A stretch of 64,000 bases of DNA from Porphyromonas pasteri (GTDB lineage Bacteria; Bacteroidota; Bacteroidia; Bacteroidales; Porphyromonadaceae). The position numbers and the translations under genes are program-made. Each line of letters starts with the position of its first letter. The stretch's first letter is position 1. The notes below the pieces were generated by a model that saw nothing but the letters and a program-made list of their open reading frames with translations, did not search any database and was not told the origin of the DNA. The DNA lies in assembly GCF_014647755.1 (NCBI RefSeq), contig NZ_BMPU01000003.1:216644-280643 (forward strand). Direction: 5' to 3'. This document shows positions 8,515 to 18,080 of the stretch, piece after piece.

Positions 8515-9114
8515 TTAGCTCTGGCTCACTTCCGCCTCTTCGCGCTCAGCCTTCAAGAGGGCTGCGACCTCCTCCAGCTGCGTGTAGAATTCCTCACCAA
8601 AGGCGCGTATGAGCGGCGCACGCAGGAACTGATAGACGGGCACCTGGAGCTTACGCCCGAGCTTGAGCGCACATTTGCAGATCGACCACTTATGGTAGTT
8701 CACCGCCGTGAAGGTGGGGTACTTCGTCAGGCGCACGGGATAGAGCTGACAGCTGATGGGCTTGATGAAGTCCGTCTTCCCTTCGCCATAGACCTTCTCA
8801 AGAGCGCAGGCACAGCGTCCCTGCTCGTCGTAGGTGGTGAAGACGCAGTCACGCCCATTCACGATAGAGGTCACCTCGTCGCCATCCTCATCAAGGTAGC
8901 TGACGCCCTGCTCCTCGATGATCTTGAGGGCTGCAGGGGAGAGCAGATGGCGCACATGGGGCAGGCACTGACGAAGCTGCTCCGCTTCGCCCTCCTCCAG
9001 CGGCGCACCGCTATCGCCTTCGACACAGCACTCGCCCTTGCACGTATCGTAGTCACAGACGAAGAGTACGTCGAAGAGGTCTTGACTGACGATCTTATCT
9101 TCTATTTGGATCAC
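8515..9114 (-). CDS. DUF3109 family cysteine-rich protein
   Basis: 199 residues and no signal peptide. Clustered cysteines at 20, 25, 29 and 30 (CDYDTCKGECC), then CVF, CACA, SCQLYPVR and CKC, fit the DUF3109/YkgJ-like pattern expected to bind zinc or an iron-sulfur cluster. The biochemical role is not known. The start lies 16 nt after the mraY stop on the same strand, and a terminator follows, so it is the last gene of the cell-wall operon. That context hints at an envelope or translation-linked role but does not prove it. Confidence 0.85.
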   Translation of the reverse strand: MIQIEDKIVSQDLFDVLFVCDYDTCKGECCVEGDSGAPLEEGEAEQLRQCLPHVRHLLSPAALKIIEEQGVSYLDEDGDEVTSIVNGRDCVFTTYDEQGRCACALEKVYGEGKTDFIKPISCQLYPVRLTKYPTFTAVNYHKWSICKCALKLGRKLQVPVYQFLRAPLIRAFGEEFYTQLEEVAALLKAEREEAEVSQS

Positions 9115-9130
9115 TCGGCAGGCCCTCCTA

Positions 9131-10399
9131 TTATCGGATCTTCAGCGTGACGATAGTCACCACAGCCAGCAGGATACCGATGAGCCAGAAGCGCATCGTC
9201 AGCTTAGCCTCGGGGATCTTAGCGATAGGACGCTTCAAGAGACTCTCTGTAGCCGCCCCGCCAGGGAGCTGGAAGTGGTGGTGCAGGGGCGCCATCTTGA
9301 AGACACGCACGCCCTTGCCCGTACGCATACGGGTGTACTTGAAGTAGAAGCGCTGGATGAAGGAAGAGGTAAATTCAGCGATGAAGATACCGCAGAGGAT
9401 AGGCAGCAGAAGCTCCTTACGAATGAGGATAGCGAAGACCCCGATGATACCACCGAGCGCCAGACTACCTGTGTCGCCCATAAAGACCTGTGCGGGATAG
9501 GAGTTGTACCAGAGGAAGCCAGCCGTCGCCCCGACGAGCGTAGCGGCGAAGATAACCAACTCTTCTGCCCCTGGGATAAACATCGTATTCAGATAGCCCG
9601 CCATATCGTGGTGCGAGGAGACGTAGGCAAAGACCCCCAGCACCACGCCGACAATAGCCGACGAACCCGAGGCCAAGCCATCGACGCCGTCGGTGAGGTT
9701 CACACCATTGGAGAGGAGCATGACGACGACGACCGTCATCATGATGAAGATGGTCACCCCGACGATCTTCTTCACCCCTGGATCAGAAATGGGAAGGATC
9801 TCAGAGTAATCGAGGTTATTCGCCTTGAGGAAGGGGATAGAGGTCTCGAGGCTCTTGGTATCTGTGGTCTCGAAGCGAATCTCACGCACACCGCCCTCAC
9901 GGACGATCTCACTATTGCGCTTGATGACGACCGAAGGGCTGAGGTAGAGCGTCACCCCGACGATGAGGCCGAGGAAGACCTGCCCGATGATCTTGTAGTG
10001 CTCCTTGAGCCCGTTCTTATCCTTCTTGAATACCTTGATATAGTCATCGACAAAGCCCAGAAGGCCCATCAAGAGCGTCGTGACGATCATCAGGATGACG
10101 TAGATATTGTCCAGTCGCGCAAAGAGGAGCGTAGGCACGAGGATCGCCATGATGATGATGACACCACCCATCGTGGGGGTGCCCTTCTTCGTCTGCTCGC
10201 CTTCGAGACCGAGGTCACGTACCAGCTCGCCGATCTGCTTGCGACGGAGGAAGTCAATGACCTTGCTCCCCCAGATCGTGCTGATCAGGAGCGCCACGAT
10301 GAGCGCTAAGCCCACACGGAAGGAGACGTAGGTGAAGAGACGTGAGAAAGGTAAGGCAATACCCTGACGGGTCAAGTACTCAAAAAGGTGATAAATCAT
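9131..10399 (-). CDS. mraY: Phospho-N-acetylmuramoyl-pentapeptide transferase
   Basis: 422 residues. MraY transfers phospho-MurNAc-pentapeptide to undecaprenyl phosphate, forming lipid I at the inner membrane. Family motifs are present: KKGTPTMGG, FVDDYIKVFKK (catalytic Asp pair), NLTDGVDGLA, FMGDTGSLALGG and MAPLHHHFQ. About ten membrane helices are expected. The protein is about 60 residues longer than typical E. coli-type MraY because of an insertion around residues 150-210 (after LYLSPSVVIK), as is usual for Bacteroidetes homologues. It lies 21 nt after murE. Confidence 0.97.
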   Translation of the reverse strand: MIYHLFEYLTRQGIALPFSRLFTYVSFRVGLALIVALLISTIWGSKVIDFLRRKQIGELVRDLGLEGEQTKKGTPTMGGVIIIMAILVPTLLFARLDNIYVILMIVTTLLMGLLGFVDDYIKVFKKDKNGLKEHYKIIGQVFLGLIVGVTLYLSPSVVIKRNSEIVREGGVREIRFETTDTKSLETSIPFLKANNLDYSEILPISDPGVKKIVGVTIFIMMTVVVVMLLSNGVNLTDGVDGLASGSSAIVGVVLGVFAYVSSHHDMAGYLNTMFIPGAEELVIFAATLVGATAGFLWYNSYPAQVFMGDTGSLALGGIIGVFAILIRKELLLPILCGIFIAEFTSSFIQRFYFKYTRMRTGKGVRVFKMAPLHHHFQLPGGAATESLLKRPIAKIPEAKLTMRFWLIGILLAVVTIVTLKIR

Positions 10400-10420
10400 A
10401 ATCGTGTGTAGAGTGAAATA

Positions 10421-11890
10421 CTAAGCTTCGTGAGCGAACTGCTCGAGGATGATCTCGCGGTCATCGAAGTGATGACGCACACCTGCGATCTCCTGATAAG
10501 TCTCGTGGCCCTTGCCTGCGATGAGGATCAGGTCGCCTGCTGAGGCCAGCATCGTAGCCGTGCGAATAGCCTCGGCACGGTCGGTAATAGAGAGCGTGCG
10601 GCTCAGCTCTTCGGGGCTCAGGCCAGCGCGCATCTCCTCGATGATCGCTACGGGATCTTCGCTGCGGGGATTGTCGGAGGTGAGGATGAGGCGGTCAGCA
10701 CGGACTGCAGCCTCGTGCGCCATAATAGGGCGCTTACCGCGGTCACGGTCGCCACCACAGCCGACGACGCAGATGATCTTCGCACCCTTTGAGCGAAGAC
10801 TCGAGAGCGTCTCCAGCACATTGACGAGGGCATCGGGCGTATGCGCATAGTCGACGACAGCGATATAGCCACGCTTCTCAGAGATGAAGCTCTGGAAGCG
10901 CCCGTCGACAGCGGTGAGCTCGCTCAGGCGGCGCAGGACCTCTTCCTTCGACATACCGAGAAGAGTCGCTGCCGCATATACGGCGAGGAGGTTGTAGACA
11001 TTGAATTCGCCGACGAGTCGCACCAGCACCTCGACACCTGCGATACGTAGCTGCGTGCCGTAGGGATAGAGCTCGAGGATCTCCGCGCGGTAGTCAGCAG
11101 CGGCGCGCAGGGCGTAGCTGTACTTATGTGCCCGGGTATTCTGCAGCATCACGGCACCGTTCTTGTCATCGGCATTCGTCAGCGCAAAGGCATCCTTGTC
11201 GAGCCCATCGAAGAAGCTCTTCTTAGCACGGAGGTATTCCTGCACCGTGCCGTGATAGTCGAGGTGGTCGCGCGTGAGGTTCGTGAAGATACCGCCACGG
11301 AAGTGCACCCCAGCGGCACGATGCTGCGCCATAGCGTGGGAGCTAACCTCCATGAAGACGTGTGTACAGCCCGCGGCCTGCATACGCGCAAGGAGCGCCT
11401 GCAGCTCGGGTGCCGAGGGCGTGGTGTGCGTAGCGGGGACGGCTTCGTCCTCAATGTAGTTGCACACCGTACTCAAGAGGCCACAGCGATAGCCCGCCGC
11501 ACGGAAGAGGCGGAAGAGGAGCGTGGCGATGGTCGTCTTGCCATTCGTCCCCGTGACCCCGACGACTTGCATCGCCTGAGAGGGGTGGCCGTGGAGTGCC
11601 GAGCTGGTGAGCCCGAGCGCCTCAGCCGTAGAGCTGACGACGATATAAGCGACGTCCGCACGCTGCTCCTCGGGGAGCGTTTCGACGAGGACGGCACGTG
11701 CACCCGCCTCGATAGCGGCGGGGACGAAGCGATGCCCATCGGCATGGACACCACGCAGGGCGACGAAGAGCGTCCCAGGCTTCACGGCGCGGGAGTCTTC
11801 GGTGATATGGGTGATCTCACAGCCTGCGATGAGTGCGGGGTCGGAGGGTGAGGTATAGGCAATGCCTTGGAGGAGGGTGCTCAGTGTCAT
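10421..11890 (-). CDS. murE: UDP-MurNAc-tripeptide synthetase, meso-diaminopimelate-adding
   Basis: 489 residues. MurE adds the third amino acid to UDP-MurNAc-L-Ala-D-Glu in the cytosol. Visible signatures are the ATP-binding loop [10 protein letters not shown] (residues 111-120), the substrate region [19 protein letters not shown], and DNPRSEDP near residue 405. The DNPR motif is diagnostic for meso-DAP rather than lysine addition. It sits between ftsI (59 nt upstream) and mraY (21 nt downstream) in the operon. Confidence 0.97.
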   Translation of the reverse strand: MTLSTLLQGIAYTSPSDPALIAGCEITHITEDSRAVKPGTLFVALRGVHADGHRFVPAAIEAGARAVLVETLPEEQRADVAYIVVSSTAEALGLTSSALHGHPSQAMQVVGVTGTNGKTTIATLLFRLFRAAGYRCGLLSTVCNYIEDEAVPATHTTPSAPELQALLARMQAAGCTHVFMEVSSHAMAQHRAAGVHFRGGIFTNLTRDHLDYHGTVQEYLRAKKSFFDGLDKDAFALTNADDKNGAVMLQNTRAHKYSYALRAAADYRAEILELYPYGTQLRIAGVEVLVRLVGEFNVYNLLAVYAAATLLGMSKEEVLRRLSELTAVDGRFQSFISEKRGYIAVVDYAHTPDALVNVLETLSSLRSKGAKIICVVGCGGDRDRGKRPIMAHEAAVRADRLILTSDNPRSEDPVAIIEEMRAGLSPEELSRTLSITDRAEAIRTATMLASAGDLILIAGKGHETYQEIAGVRHHFDDREIILEQFAHEA

Positions 11891-11949
11891 TGTATACGGA
11901 ATTTATATACGCTGATGAGGGGAAAGGGAGAAGGGAGGAGCCGTGCGCC

Positions 11950-14307
11950 TTAGGAGGCGAAGCCGAGCTCCAGGACAACCTCGGTGCCGGCTGCGGCTGG
12001 CGAGCCTGCCGGTATGGACTGCCCGATGACGTTGCCTGCACCACGCAGGCGAGGGTTGTAGCCCATCTTACGCAGGAGGTAGACGGCATCCATCGCACTC
12101 ATACCGACGACGGCAGGCACACGGCCATTCGTAGCGGGTAGGGAGCGAGCATGTAGTGTCGTATCGACGGCGATGAAGAGCCCAGCGTCCTTCGGCATAC
12201 GAGGCGTGGGCATACCGAGCTGCGCCATCACCGAGAGGAGTGCCGAAGCACGGCCTGCGGCGATCTCCTTCGTATACGCCTTGGGAGAGGATGAGCGACG
12301 GAGCGAATCCAGAGGGATAGGATCCTCGAGTGCCAAGAGGCTCTCGGCGATCTTACGGATGATAGGAGCTGCCATCACGCCCCCACCAGCGCTGAACTGG
12401 CTCGAGGGTCTGCGGATGACTGCGATACAGGAGTACTTAGGCGCCTCGGAGGGGAAGTACGCACAGAAGGATACCTGGTGGCGTACGTGCCCTGTGGAGT
12501 CGCGGTAGCCACCATGCCCCGAGGCGAGCTGTGCCGTACCGCTCTTCCCGCTGATAGCGACGAAGGGCGAGCGCGCCTTCTTTCCCGTACCCTCGGTGAC
12601 GACACGGCGCAGCATCTCTTGGATCGCCGTCAGCGTCTCGGGCTTACAGATCTGCTCACGCACGACCGTCGGCTCAAAGGTCTTGATGACCTGATCCTGT
12701 CTGCGGATCTCGGAGACGAAGTAAGGGCGCATATAGCGACCACCATTAGCGATCGCATTGAAGAAGGCCAGCGTATAGATAGGAGGCACCTGCGTCTCAT
12801 AGCCGTAGGACATCCAGCCAAGGGTGGTATTGTACCAGCGGTCGGGGTTGTCGGAGCGCTTACGGATGCGTGCCTTCTCGTAGCCGTCGATCTCGAGCTT
12901 GAGGTCTTCGCCGAAGCCGAGGTTACGGATCTTCTGCACGTAGTCATCGGGGCGCGACTCATAGGCACGGGTGATGATCTTCGCCACACCGACATTACTG
13001 GACTTGATGATGGTCTGCGCGACAGAGAGACGACCATAGCCACCGTGGTGGGCATTGTGGTCACGTATGACCTTACCGCCGTACTTCCAGAGGCCGTTGC
13101 CTACGTCGATGGTATCATTGGGATGGACGACCCCGTCATCGAGGGCGACCATCATCGAGGCGACCTTGAAGGTAGAGCCTGGCTCACTCATATCCGATAC
13201 GGCCATATTCACCGTCTCGTGGTAGACGCCAGGGGCGGTGCGCTGGAGGTTGGAGATCGAGACGACCTTACCCGTCTTGACCTCCATCAGGACGACGGTA
13301 CCGCTCTCCGCCTCAAGGTAGGAGAGCTGCTCGCGGAGGTTGCTCTCCACGATGCTCTGGATATTCATGTCGAGGGTCGTGTAGACGCTTGCCCCGTCGA
13401 CGGGGGGCTTGCTGATGGTCTGCTCATAGCGACCCATGTTGTAGAAAGAGAGCTTCTCACCGAGCTCCCCACGGAGGAGATCGTTGTAGCGAAGCTCGAG
13501 ACCGAAGCGTGCCTTCGTCAGCCCGCCTTCGGTACGGTCGTAGATATGCCCGATGGTGCGGTAAGCCAGCGAACCGAAGGGATAGACACGACGGCTCTCA
13601 TTCTCCGTATAGATGAGCTTGCTGAAGAGGCGCTTCTTATACCTATTGGGGCCCGTCTTATGGATGACGAAGGGCTCTGCCTGCTCGAAGGCGCGGTACT
13701 GGACGTAGGGTACGTCGGCAGGATAGACCGCGCAGTGGCGGGACTTGGTGTCGAAGCCTTGCTTCCAGCGTGCCTTGAGCTTGGCCTTAGTGAGCTTGCG
13801 GGCCGAGAGGTCGAAGGTATTGGCCATCAGCTCGGCCAGCGAGTCAAGGCCTGCCTCGTATTCGGCGCGGAGCTTGAGGATCTGCTCGCGCTTGGCCTGC
13901 TGCTTGCTATCGCCATCCTTCGGAGGGAGGGGCTGACGCAGCGGCTCGAGGGCTTCGTGCCCGAAGTCAAAGAAGAGGCGATAGACAGGGGAGGTGACGG
14001 CGACAGGGCGCCCATCACGGGCGTAGATCGAGCCACGCATAGGCTCGACAGCGCTGTAGCGTGGGGGGTTGACCTTAGAGGCCATCTCCGCATAGCGCTT
14101 GCCGTCGGGACTGAGGATGAAGAAGACAATGCGGAGCATCACGAGGACCATCGCCAGCGAGATAAAAGCCACGACCCAGGGATAGCGGTCGTGGGTGAGG
14201 CGGTGCCACTCGACACCACGCTGGGACTTGAAGAAGAGTCCACGGGCGAGGGCCTTAGCCGCCGCGACGAAGGCCTTGAGCTTAGCGGTGATTGTACGCA
14301 GGTTCAT
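11950..14307 (-). CDS. ftsI: Division-type class B penicillin-binding protein with C-terminal PASTA domain
   Basis: 785 residues, long for FtsI. One membrane anchor lies at about residues 44-64, followed by the dimerisation domain (PRGxI-like EPMRGSIYARDGRPVA at about 88-103). The transpeptidase domain carries all three catalytic motifs: STFK (Ser378-Lys381), SSN (436-438) and KSGT (588-591). A PASTA domain closes the protein (about 730-785, VVGMSAMDAVYLLRKMGY). It cross-links septal peptidoglycan in the periplasm, and the ftsL gene just upstream encodes a likely partner. The 610-codon frame on the plus strand is a shadow. Confidence 0.96.
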   Translation of the reverse strand: MNLRTITAKLKAFVAAAKALARGLFFKSQRGVEWHRLTHDRYPWVVAFISLAMVLVMLRIVFFILSPDGKRYAEMASKVNPPRYSAVEPMRGSIYARDGRPVAVTSPVYRLFFDFGHEALEPLRQPLPPKDGDSKQQAKREQILKLRAEYEAGLDSLAELMANTFDLSARKLTKAKLKARWKQGFDTKSRHCAVYPADVPYVQYRAFEQAEPFVIHKTGPNRYKKRLFSKLIYTENESRRVYPFGSLAYRTIGHIYDRTEGGLTKARFGLELRYNDLLRGELGEKLSFYNMGRYEQTISKPPVDGASVYTTLDMNIQSIVESNLREQLSYLEAESGTVVLMEVKTGKVVSISNLQRTAPGVYHETVNMAVSDMSEPGSTFKVASMMVALDDGVVHPNDTIDVGNGLWKYGGKVIRDHNAHHGGYGRLSVAQTIIKSSNVGVAKIITRAYESRPDDYVQKIRNLGFGEDLKLEIDGYEKARIRKRSDNPDRWYNTTLGWMSYGYETQVPPIYTLAFFNAIANGGRYMRPYFVSEIRRQDQVIKTFEPTVVREQICKPETLTAIQEMLRRVVTEGTGKKARSPFVAISGKSGTAQLASGHGGYRDSTGHVRHQVSFCAYFPSEAPKYSCIAVIRRPSSQFSAGGGVMAAPIIRKIAESLLALEDPIPLDSLRRSSSPKAYTKEIAAGRASALLSVMAQLGMPTPRMPKDAGLFIAVDTTLHARSLPATNGRVPAVVGMSAMDAVYLLRKMGYNPRLRGAGNVIGQSIPAGSPAAAGTEVVLELGFAS

Positions 14308-14346
14308 TGACGAATCTCAGTCGTAGGAAGGGGGATATACGTGGGG

Positions 14347-14790
14347 TTAGTGAGGCTTGGGCGTAGGATACTGGCCCGAGTCGACGAGGAGATAAGGGGG
14401 CTGGGTAGCGGGTACGAGCTGGAGCTGGTACTGGTCGACCTTGGTCGTGATGTTGTTGATACGCTCATACTCGATGAGTGCCGCCGAGGTGAAGAGGGCC
14501 TTGTAGCGGATATCCTCCAGCTTCTTCTCCAGCGAAGTGATCTCACGCAAGCTGCCCTGATAGATATAGGGCCATGCGATCATCACCCCCACGAGGAAGA
14601 GACAGTAGGCGATGAAGCGAATATTATTCCGAAGGCCGGGCAAGCCCCACAGGTCATTCTCGATCCACTCAATGAGGCCGCGCTCGCGATCCTCTTCGCC
14701 CTCATGGGCATCGGTATAGTGGGGCTCATGTGGGGTATCCGCTTCGTAGTGGCGGCTCTCGTCGGAGGGGATATATTCGTCTGGAGTCAT
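14347..14790 (-). CDS. ftsL: FtsL-like division protein
   Basis: 147 residues. An acidic cytoplasmic N-terminus of about 55 residues precedes a single membrane helix (IRFIAYCLFLVGVMIAWPYIY, about 58-78). A short coiled coil follows (LREITSLEKKLEDIRYKALFTSAALIEYER). Sequence conservation in FtsL is always weak, so the call rests on topology, size and position between rsmH and ftsI. FtsL forms a complex with FtsB/FtsQ that activates FtsWI. The opposite frame of similar length lacks any such layout. Confidence 0.85.
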   Translation of the reverse strand: MTPDEYIPSDESRHYEADTPHEPHYTDAHEGEEDRERGLIEWIENDLWGLPGLRNNIRFIAYCLFLVGVMIAWPYIYQGSLREITSLEKKLEDIRYKALFTSAALIEYERINNITTKVDQYQLQLVPATQPPYLLVDSGQYPTPKPH

Positions 14791-14817
14791 CGGTAAGGGT
14801 AGAGGTATTGGGAGGGA

Positions 14818-15735
14818 TCAGAGAAGCTCGGCGATACGCAGCTTAGCACTGCGAGCACGAGGATTGCGGGCGATCTCCTCGGCAGAAGGCGTGATGGGCT
14901 TGCGCGTCACCAGACGCCAAGCCGAAGCCGAAGAGCCGTAGATACGGGCATCAGCCGAGTCATCACCCTGACGGAGGAAGTTCTTGACGATGCGATCCTC
15001 GAGGGAGTGATAGGTCATCACCACGAGACGTCCGCCGGGGCGCAGGACGCGCTTCGTAGCTTCGAGGAGCTCTTCGAGAGCCGTCAGCTCGCCATTGACC
15101 TCGATACGCAGGGCCTGGAAGATGCAGGAGAGCTGCTTCTTCTCTTGGTCGGGACGCACCAAGGGGCGGACGACGGCGATGAGATCCCCGACGGTCTGCA
15201 GAGGAGCCGTTGCTCGGGCCTGCACGATACGCTGGGCGATCTTGCGGCTCTGCTTCAGCTCGCCATAGCGGTAGAGGATATCGGCAAGAGCGGCTTCGTC
15301 ATACTCGTTCAGGAGGTCACGCGCTGAGCGGCCTGCGCGGTTATTCATGCGCATATCCAGCAGGGGTGTCTCGTCACGGAAGCTAAAGCCACGCTCCATA
15401 TCATCGAAGTGATGGGAGGAGACACCGAGGTCAGCCAAGAGCGCATCCACCTGCCCCAGCTCCTCATAGTAGTCCATAAAGCGCTCGAGATGGCGGAAGT
15501 TCGAGGCGACGAACGTGAAGCGCTCGGTCTCCTCGGCTCGTGCCGCAGCATCGGGATCTTGGTCGAAGGAGTAGAGATGCCCGCCGTCGGAGAGGCGGTC
15601 GAGTATAGCACGTGAGTGCCCCCCTCCACCGAAGGTGACGTCGACATAATGGCCTGTGGGCTGGAGGTTCATCCCCTCGAGGCACTCCTCGAGCATGACG
15701 GGGACGTGATAGTCTACTGCTTGTACGATACTCAT
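14818..15735 (-). CDS. rsmH: 16S rRNA (cytosine-1402-N4)-methyltransferase
   Basis: 305 residues from the ATG at 15735. It methylates C1402 of 16S rRNA using SAM. Motifs: HVPVMLEE at the start, the SAM-binding YVDVTFGGGGHS, FDQDPDA, LLADLGVSSHHFDD, MRMNNRAG and the C-terminal VMTYHSLEDRIVKNF. A longer frame opens at a TTG at 15765, but that TTG lies upstream of the -7 promoter element (15753-15760), so it cannot be in the transcript; the ATG is therefore preferred. This is the first gene of the operon. The usual mraZ is absent upstream. Confidence 0.95.
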   Translation of the reverse strand: MSIVQAVDYHVPVMLEECLEGMNLQPTGHYVDVTFGGGGHSRAILDRLSDGGHLYSFDQDPDAAARAEETERFTFVASNFRHLERFMDYYEELGQVDALLADLGVSSHHFDDMERGFSFRDETPLLDMRMNNRAGRSARDLLNEYDEAALADILYRYGELKQSRKIAQRIVQARATAPLQTVGDLIAVVRPLVRPDQEKKQLSCIFQALRIEVNGELTALEELLEATKRVLRPGGRLVVMTYHSLEDRIVKNFLRQGDDSADARIYGSSASAWRLVTRKPITPSAEEIARNPRARSAKLRIAELL

Positions 15736-15752
15736 TGGGCTATAATGTCTTG

Positions 15753-15760
15753 CAAAGGTA
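15753..15760 (-). promoter_or_regulatory. -7 element of the rsmH operon promoter
   Basis: Minus-strand TACCTTTG lies 17 nt before the rsmH ATG, implying a leader of only about 10-14 nt. Confidence 0.7.
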
Positions 15761-15857
15761 CTCAATATAGAGCAGAATCTTCATGAATTTTTCACGCCCT
15801 CCACTCTTATTTACAGCACGGGCATCGGGAGGGTGAGCAGTGCCCCACCTAAGCACA

Positions 15858-15899
15858 CGACGGCCACCACCCCAGCGGGAGCTGGAGCGGTGGCCGTAC
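15858..15899 (-). terminator. Hairpin after lipoprotein paralog 1
   Basis: The stem ACGGCCACCGCTCCAGC pairs with GCTGGGGTGGTGGCCGT across a 4-nt loop. Almost the same hairpin follows each of the other three paralogs, at 16585, 17341 and 18081. The T-tract is weak. Confidence 0.75.
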
Positions 15900-15930
15900 T
15901 ATATCGCGCGATGTGGCGGAGAGAAGCGGA

Positions 15931-16473
15931 CTACTTCGTACCCGTAGCCGTGATCTTCAGATCCAATCCTTGATCGGCAAGTGCCTTGAGGATGATACCT
16001 GCTTCGCTATTAGCAAAGTGGCTCGGGGGCATCTGATCCAGAAGGTTATTAGCGACAGCAATCTCCAGCTTGAGCTGGCCGTCTTTGCGAGCGACACTGC
16101 CGAAGGGGAAGTTATGCACGGAGAGCTTGCCATCCTTTAGAGCGACCTCAAAGGTCTTCTCTACGCCGTCGACGACAGAGATGAGGGTTGCCTTTTCGCC
16201 TGTAGTCTCACCCACGATCTTGAGCTTTGAGGGAGCTACAGTCAGCCCATTAAAGATAGAAGCCTTGAAGATGTGATCTGCGACCTTGTACTCAGTGCCG
16301 CCAACGGTAATTGTCTCAGGGGAGACCGTTACGTCACTGAGATTCCACACACCAGCGAGGATGTCGGGGAAGACACATGGTAAAGGCTCTTGGGGCTCTT
16401 CTTTAGCACATGAGGTTGTGCCAAGAACGAGACTACCAAAGAGAAGAGCTACTGCCCACTGCTTGATACACAT
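15931..16473 (-). CDS. Small lipoprotein, tandem paralog 1 of 4
   Basis: 180 residues. The lipoprotein signal ends in lipobox GTTSCA. It shares with its three neighbours the N-terminus (IKQWAVALLFGSLVLG), the segment SPETITVGGTEYKVADHIFK, and the end ADQGLDLKITATGTK. The central part (KATLISVVDGVEKTFEV) matches paralog 4 but not paralogs 2 and 3. Alternating hydrophobic residues suggest a beta-rich, possibly lipocalin-like fold. I do not recognise a named family. It has its own -7 element at 16542 and its own downstream hairpin, so the copies look like separate transcription units. Confidence 0.8.
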   Translation of the reverse strand: MCIKQWAVALLFGSLVLGTTSCAKEEPQEPLPCVFPDILAGVWNLSDVTVSPETITVGGTEYKVADHIFKASIFNGLTVAPSKLKIVGETTGEKATLISVVDGVEKTFEVALKDGKLSVHNFPFGSVARKDGQLKLEIAVANNLLDQMPPSHFANSEAGIILKALADQGLDLKITATGTK

Positions 16474-16541
16474 ACCACTTGTTAATTATAGTTATACTCC
16501 CGACGTAGAGTAAGACAAGCGTCCATCATCTTGGGAGAGAG

Positions 16542-16549
16542 CAAATGTA
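16542..16549 (-). promoter_or_regulatory. -7 element upstream of lipoprotein paralog 1
   Basis: Minus-strand TACATTTG fits TAnnTTTG and lies about 70 nt before the start codon. The same GCAAAnGTACGAAAT context (plus-strand view) recurs upstream of paralog 4. Confidence 0.6.
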
Positions 16550-16584
16550 CGAAATAGCGGTAACTATGTTCCCCACCTAAGCGT

Positions 16585-16628
16585 AGCACGGCCACCACCC
16601 CAGCGGGAGCTGGAGCGGTGGCCGTGCT
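16585..16628 (-). terminator. Hairpin after lipoprotein paralog 2
   Basis: The same CACGGCCACC...GGTGGCCGTG hairpin as after paralog 1, with the GCGGGAGC loop region. Confidence 0.75.
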
Positions 16629-16658
16629 ATATCGTGCGATGTGGCGGGGAGAAGCGGA

Positions 16659-17189
16659 CTACTTTGTACCCGTAGCCGTAATCTTCAGATCGAGTCCCTG
16701 GTCTGCGATTGCCTTGAGGACGAAGGCACCTTCACCCTGAGTTAGGAGGTCTGAAGGCATCTGCTTGAAGAGGGTATTCGTGATGGAGATCTCCATATGG
16801 AGCTGGTTACCTTCGCGGACGACACTCCCGAAGGGGAGGTTATGAGCAGAGAGTTTACCATCCTTCAGCGCAAGCGTCAACTTCGTATTAACACATAAAG
16901 CTCCAGTGGTAAGCACAGCCGTCTTGCCTTTGATATAGACAAACCTGGGCTCAAAAACCAGATTAGTAAAGAGAGCACTCTTGAAGATGTGGTCTGCTAC
17001 CTTATACTCCTTGCCCTCGATGGTGATGGTCTCGGGGGAAATCGTCGGCTCACCAAGATCCCACGAACCCTCCAGATACTTAATAGCGACACTTGACTTA
17101 GGTCCATTGGGGTCGTCCTTAGAGCACGAAGCCGCGCCGAGGACGAGACTACCGAAGAGAAGGGCTACTGCCCACTGCTTGACATTCAT
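16659..17189 (-). CDS. Small lipoprotein, tandem paralog 2 of 4
   Basis: 176 residues, lipobox GAASCS. The first 50 residues are nearly identical to paralog 3 (SKDDPNGPKSSVAIKYLEG), and the C-terminal ADQGLDLKITATGTK is shared by all four. Residues about 70-105 (SALFTNLVFEPRFVYIKGKTAV and onward) are private to this copy, so the gene looks like a conserved frame with a replaced centre. Function is unknown. It is presumably lipid-anchored in the envelope. Confidence 0.8.
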   Translation of the reverse strand: MNVKQWAVALLFGSLVLGAASCSKDDPNGPKSSVAIKYLEGSWDLGEPTISPETITIEGKEYKVADHIFKSALFTNLVFEPRFVYIKGKTAVLTTGALCVNTKLTLALKDGKLSAHNLPFGSVVREGNQLHMEISITNTLFKQMPSDLLTQGEGAFVLKAIADQGLDLKITATGTK

Positions 17190-17340
17190 ACGACTTATAC
17201 ATTAGATAGGTTAAAATTATGCGTTCCTAAAGAGCGGGTAAGGCAAGCATCCTGCACGCGCTCGGGGTGTGAGCGAACATACCGATAGCCCGACGAGGAT
17301 ATCCCTCAGGCTATAGCACTCCGTAAAGGTATCAAATAAT

Positions 17341-17385
17341 CACACACGGCTACCACCCCAGCGGGAGCTGGAGCAGTGGCCGTGC
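17341..17385 (-). terminator. Hairpin after lipoprotein paralog 3
   Basis: The same hairpin family, with one changed pair (CACGGCTACC and AGTGGCCGTG), just past the paralog 3 stop. Confidence 0.7.
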
Positions 17386-17416
17386 TATATCGCGCGATGT
17401 GGCGTGGAGGAGCGAA

Positions 17417-17947
17417 CTACTTCGTACCCGTAGCCGTGATCTTCAGATCCAAGCCTTGATCGGCAAGTGCCTTGAGGATAAAGCCACTCTCACCCTGAGT
17501 TAGGTGCTCTGAGGGCATCTGCTTCAAGAGGGCATTTGTGATGGCGATCTCCAGCTTGAGTAACTTACCCTCACGGACAACACTCCCGATGGGGAGGTTA
17601 TGTACGGAGAGTTTACCTTCCTTCAGAGCAAGCTTCATGCTATGTTGAACGCAATAGCCAACGGCGCGAAGCTCAGCCGTCTCGCCCTTGATCAGGATAA
17701 ATCGAGGCTCCCAACCCAGCCCAGTAAAAAGGAAAGTCTTGAAGATGTGGTCTGCTACCTTATACTCCTTGCCCTCGATGGTGATGGTCTCGGGGGAGAT
17801 CGTCAGCTTACCAAGATCCCACGACCCCTCCAGATACTTAATAGCGACACTCGACTTAGGTCCATTGGGGTCGTCCTTAGAGCACGAAGCCGCGCCGAGG
17901 ACGAGACTACCGAAGAGAAGGGCGACTGCCCACTGCTTGATATTCAT
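17417..17947 (-). CDS. Small lipoprotein, tandem paralog 3 of 4
   Basis: 176 residues, lipobox GAASCS. Its N-terminal third matches paralog 2 almost exactly, and its leader DNA is also near-identical. Its centre (FLFTGLGWEPRFILIKGETAELRAVGYCVQHSMKL) differs from all others and contains an extra cysteine. The C-terminal third follows the shared pattern EIAITNALLKQMPSEHLTQGES. Function is unknown. Confidence 0.8.
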   Translation of the reverse strand: MNIKQWAVALLFGSLVLGAASCSKDDPNGPKSSVAIKYLEGSWDLGKLTISPETITIEGKEYKVADHIFKTFLFTGLGWEPRFILIKGETAELRAVGYCVQHSMKLALKEGKLSVHNLPIGSVVREGKLLKLEIAITNALLKQMPSEHLTQGESGFILKALADQGLDLKITATGTK

Positions 17948-18080
17948 ACGACTTATTCATTAGATAGGTTAAAATCATGTATTCCCGAAGAGCGAATATG
18001 GCAAGCACCCCACTCGCACTCAGGACAGAGCGAAGGTATGAAATAGCAGTGACTATACCAAGCACGCTCCTCCTAAGCGC

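Noticed and set aside
8227..9150. 307-codon plus-strand frame over the repeat and DUF3109 gene
   Set aside because: It runs from a dispersed repeat, through a terminator, into the reverse complement of a cysteine-rich gene. Not plausible as one protein.
12478..14310. 610-codon open frame opposite ftsI
   Set aside because: The minus-strand gene has all PBP catalytic motifs. The plus-strand translation shows no domain and is a reverse shadow.
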